A stretch of 64,000 nucleotides of DNA from Antitrichia curtipendula (Eukaryota; Streptophyta; Bryopsida; Hypnales; Leucodontaceae). A program made the translations under genes and the position numbers. Positions 62,690 to 64,000 of the stretch are shown in pieces; position 1 is the stretch's first letter; every line of letters begins with the position of its first letter. The stretch is from contig OX579638.1 of assembly GCA_951230915.1 (NCBI GenBank), forward strand, positions 5,908,696-5,972,695. Reading direction: 5' to 3'. A model generated the notes under the pieces. The model was not told the origin of the DNA. It saw only the letters and a program-made list of their open reading frames with translations, and did not search any database.

Positions 62690-64000
62690 CCAAAAACATT
62701 GCTAGGGTATTTGGCTAAAATGCCAAAATATCCAATACAATGTGGACCCAATGGATCCCAAAATAAGAATGAAGGGTGGTTTGAGAGAGAAATGGGTGTC
62801 TCTTTATACCCTTCTAAAGCACCCACCTCCTCTCATTTAACCTAGGTAATCCTATCTCTTTAGATTTTTATCCTTATCTTTTAGAATTTTCACCTATTGG
62901 GGGGTTTACGCTAGTCCAAAACTCTAACTATTGGAGATCAACTCCAAAATGAAAACGGATTGCGCCATTGGCTTCAAAAGGCCATTTCCAGTCTAGAAGT
63001 GAGCCTATCCCTATTCCAACATAATAAAACCATCTAAAGCTAGCACTAACAAGGATTAGTAAAAGGTTAAAAGTGTAATTCTTGGAGTTTACCTTTTATG
63101 ACAAAAGGCACTAGCTAGGGTTGTCTAGAAGGTTCTAGGAAGTAAGAAAAGACTCCTTGTTGACTTCATTCCGACTTCGTGTGCTCCTGGAATTCCACAT
63201 AAATTTTGCCACATTGATAATTTGAAGGAATATCAGTGATTTGGGAACCTCCCGCAATTGGAACACCTTGAAACTTGTTGGGGTGCGTTAATAGCATAAA
63301 AGAAGCTAACCTAAGCTTTAGTGAGATTTTACCGCAACCAAGGTAGCTATCATGAATTTTCCATCGTATTTTTAGGTGGTTGACCGTCTGAAAAGGATAT
63401 CTCTTCAACTCAAAAAATTCCAAAACTTCTTGGAGAACCTCTCATGGGGCCTTCCAAGTGGTGTGCAAGTTCATGTCTTCTTCTTGCACGTTTTGATATG
63501 GAAGGCAAAATACACCTTCATTGATTTCTCGGTTGATTTACTAGCAGTCAAGAAATCTTTCGTATATGAAGGAATCTTGGCTAATGGATTTTGCTTTTGA
63601 CTTCTTGGCATGTTTTCTAGATCACAATCCGGTGGCTATAGATTCTTTTGTTGGCCCATCTTGAGATAGTAACACCTATATGCTAACAATTGGGGGTTCT
63701 ACTATTTTCATTGATGGAATGGATAAATTGAAATCTATCTTAGTAAATATATCTAGAGATCCCTCTAGACTTTCTTCATTCCAATTTAGCCAAGCATGAT
63801 CACCTGCATAGTGGTTTTAGGCTATTTTGAATAAGAAACTTCAAACATGTTAACTTCCACTACTTCCACGGTTCTTATCTATTTACAAGTGGGATTTAGA
63901 GGTGTTATAGGGATAAAAGTCTATTTAGGACCAAATGCTATATTGGCATGTAACATACCTATTTGGATTTTACACTCTTTTTAGGACTTCTTTTATATAA
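62690..64000 (-). mobile_element. Third, diverged LTR-type copy (partial, runs off the window)
   Basis: From about 62690 the sequence parallels the minus-strand copy from about 17760 onward. Shared landmarks are TTTGGCTAAAATGCCAAAATATCC, the GGATTGCGCCATTGGCT block (62958; 18040), the TTAGTGAGATTTTaCcGcAA block near 63320, and CTATTTTTrGGACCAAATrCTATA-type sequence near 63930. Divergence is clearly greater than between the first two copies. No coding capacity. Confidence 0.6.

Overview
The window looks like nuclear DNA of a land plant or streptophyte whose sperm are flagellated (bryophyte, lycophyte, fern or charophyte grade). The reasons are: spliced plant-like genes with GT-AG introns; a nuclear gene for complex I subunit NDUFV1; a plant-type choline-phosphate cytidylyltransferase; and an NME7 gene, whose family belongs to motile axonemes and is missing from flowering plants. 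I cannot name the species. One 200-N assembly gap lies at 7756-7955.

Layout. 1-8.7 kb holds transposon-derived coding sequence: a decayed BED/DUF659 hAT transposase, a decayed coiled-coil/RING protein, and an exon of an FCP1-like HAD-fold protein diverging from it across the gap. 8.7-11.5 kb is AT-rich and gene-free. 11.5-19.5 kb is a head-to-head pair of large, largely non-coding LTR-type elements; a third diverged copy runs off the window end (62.7-64 kb). Five plausible host genes follow, all on the + strand: CCT (21.2-24.3 kb), a small intronless ABM-fold gene (28.86-29.18 kb), NDUFV1 (35.2-37.7 kb), an LptB-family ABC ATPase (39.9-41.0 kb) and NME7 (45.7-49.4 kb). At 55.9-58.7 kb there is a decayed pogo/Tigger-like DD35D transposase.

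The strongest pattern not explained by genes is a dense population of short elements. They are flanked by TTAA and begin with CCC(C/T)T..., recurring eleven times from 19.8 to 62.6 kb. They range from a 40-bp near-minimal hairpin to a 912/913-bp family. The TTAA target with C-rich ends resembles piggyBac-type transposition. No transposase of that type is visible here.

Other structures are two large foldbacks (433-bp arms at 30.1-31.3 kb, 509-bp arms at 50.5-53.5 kb), a 129-bp hAT MITE with a perfect 8-bp duplication, and several tandem repeats.

The three transposon-type reading frames carry 13 in-frame stops in total, and every one is a single C-to-T change away from CAA, CAG or CGA. That is the pattern expected of cytosine-methylation decay. 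Two host-type genes have lesions worth checking: the ABC ATPase lacks the residues around its catalytic glutamate, and the first kinase domain of NME7 lacks about 12 residues in the exons I could join. The host genes do not form an operon or shared pathway. They act separately in membrane lipid synthesis, mitochondrial respiration, possible plastid envelope transport and axoneme function.
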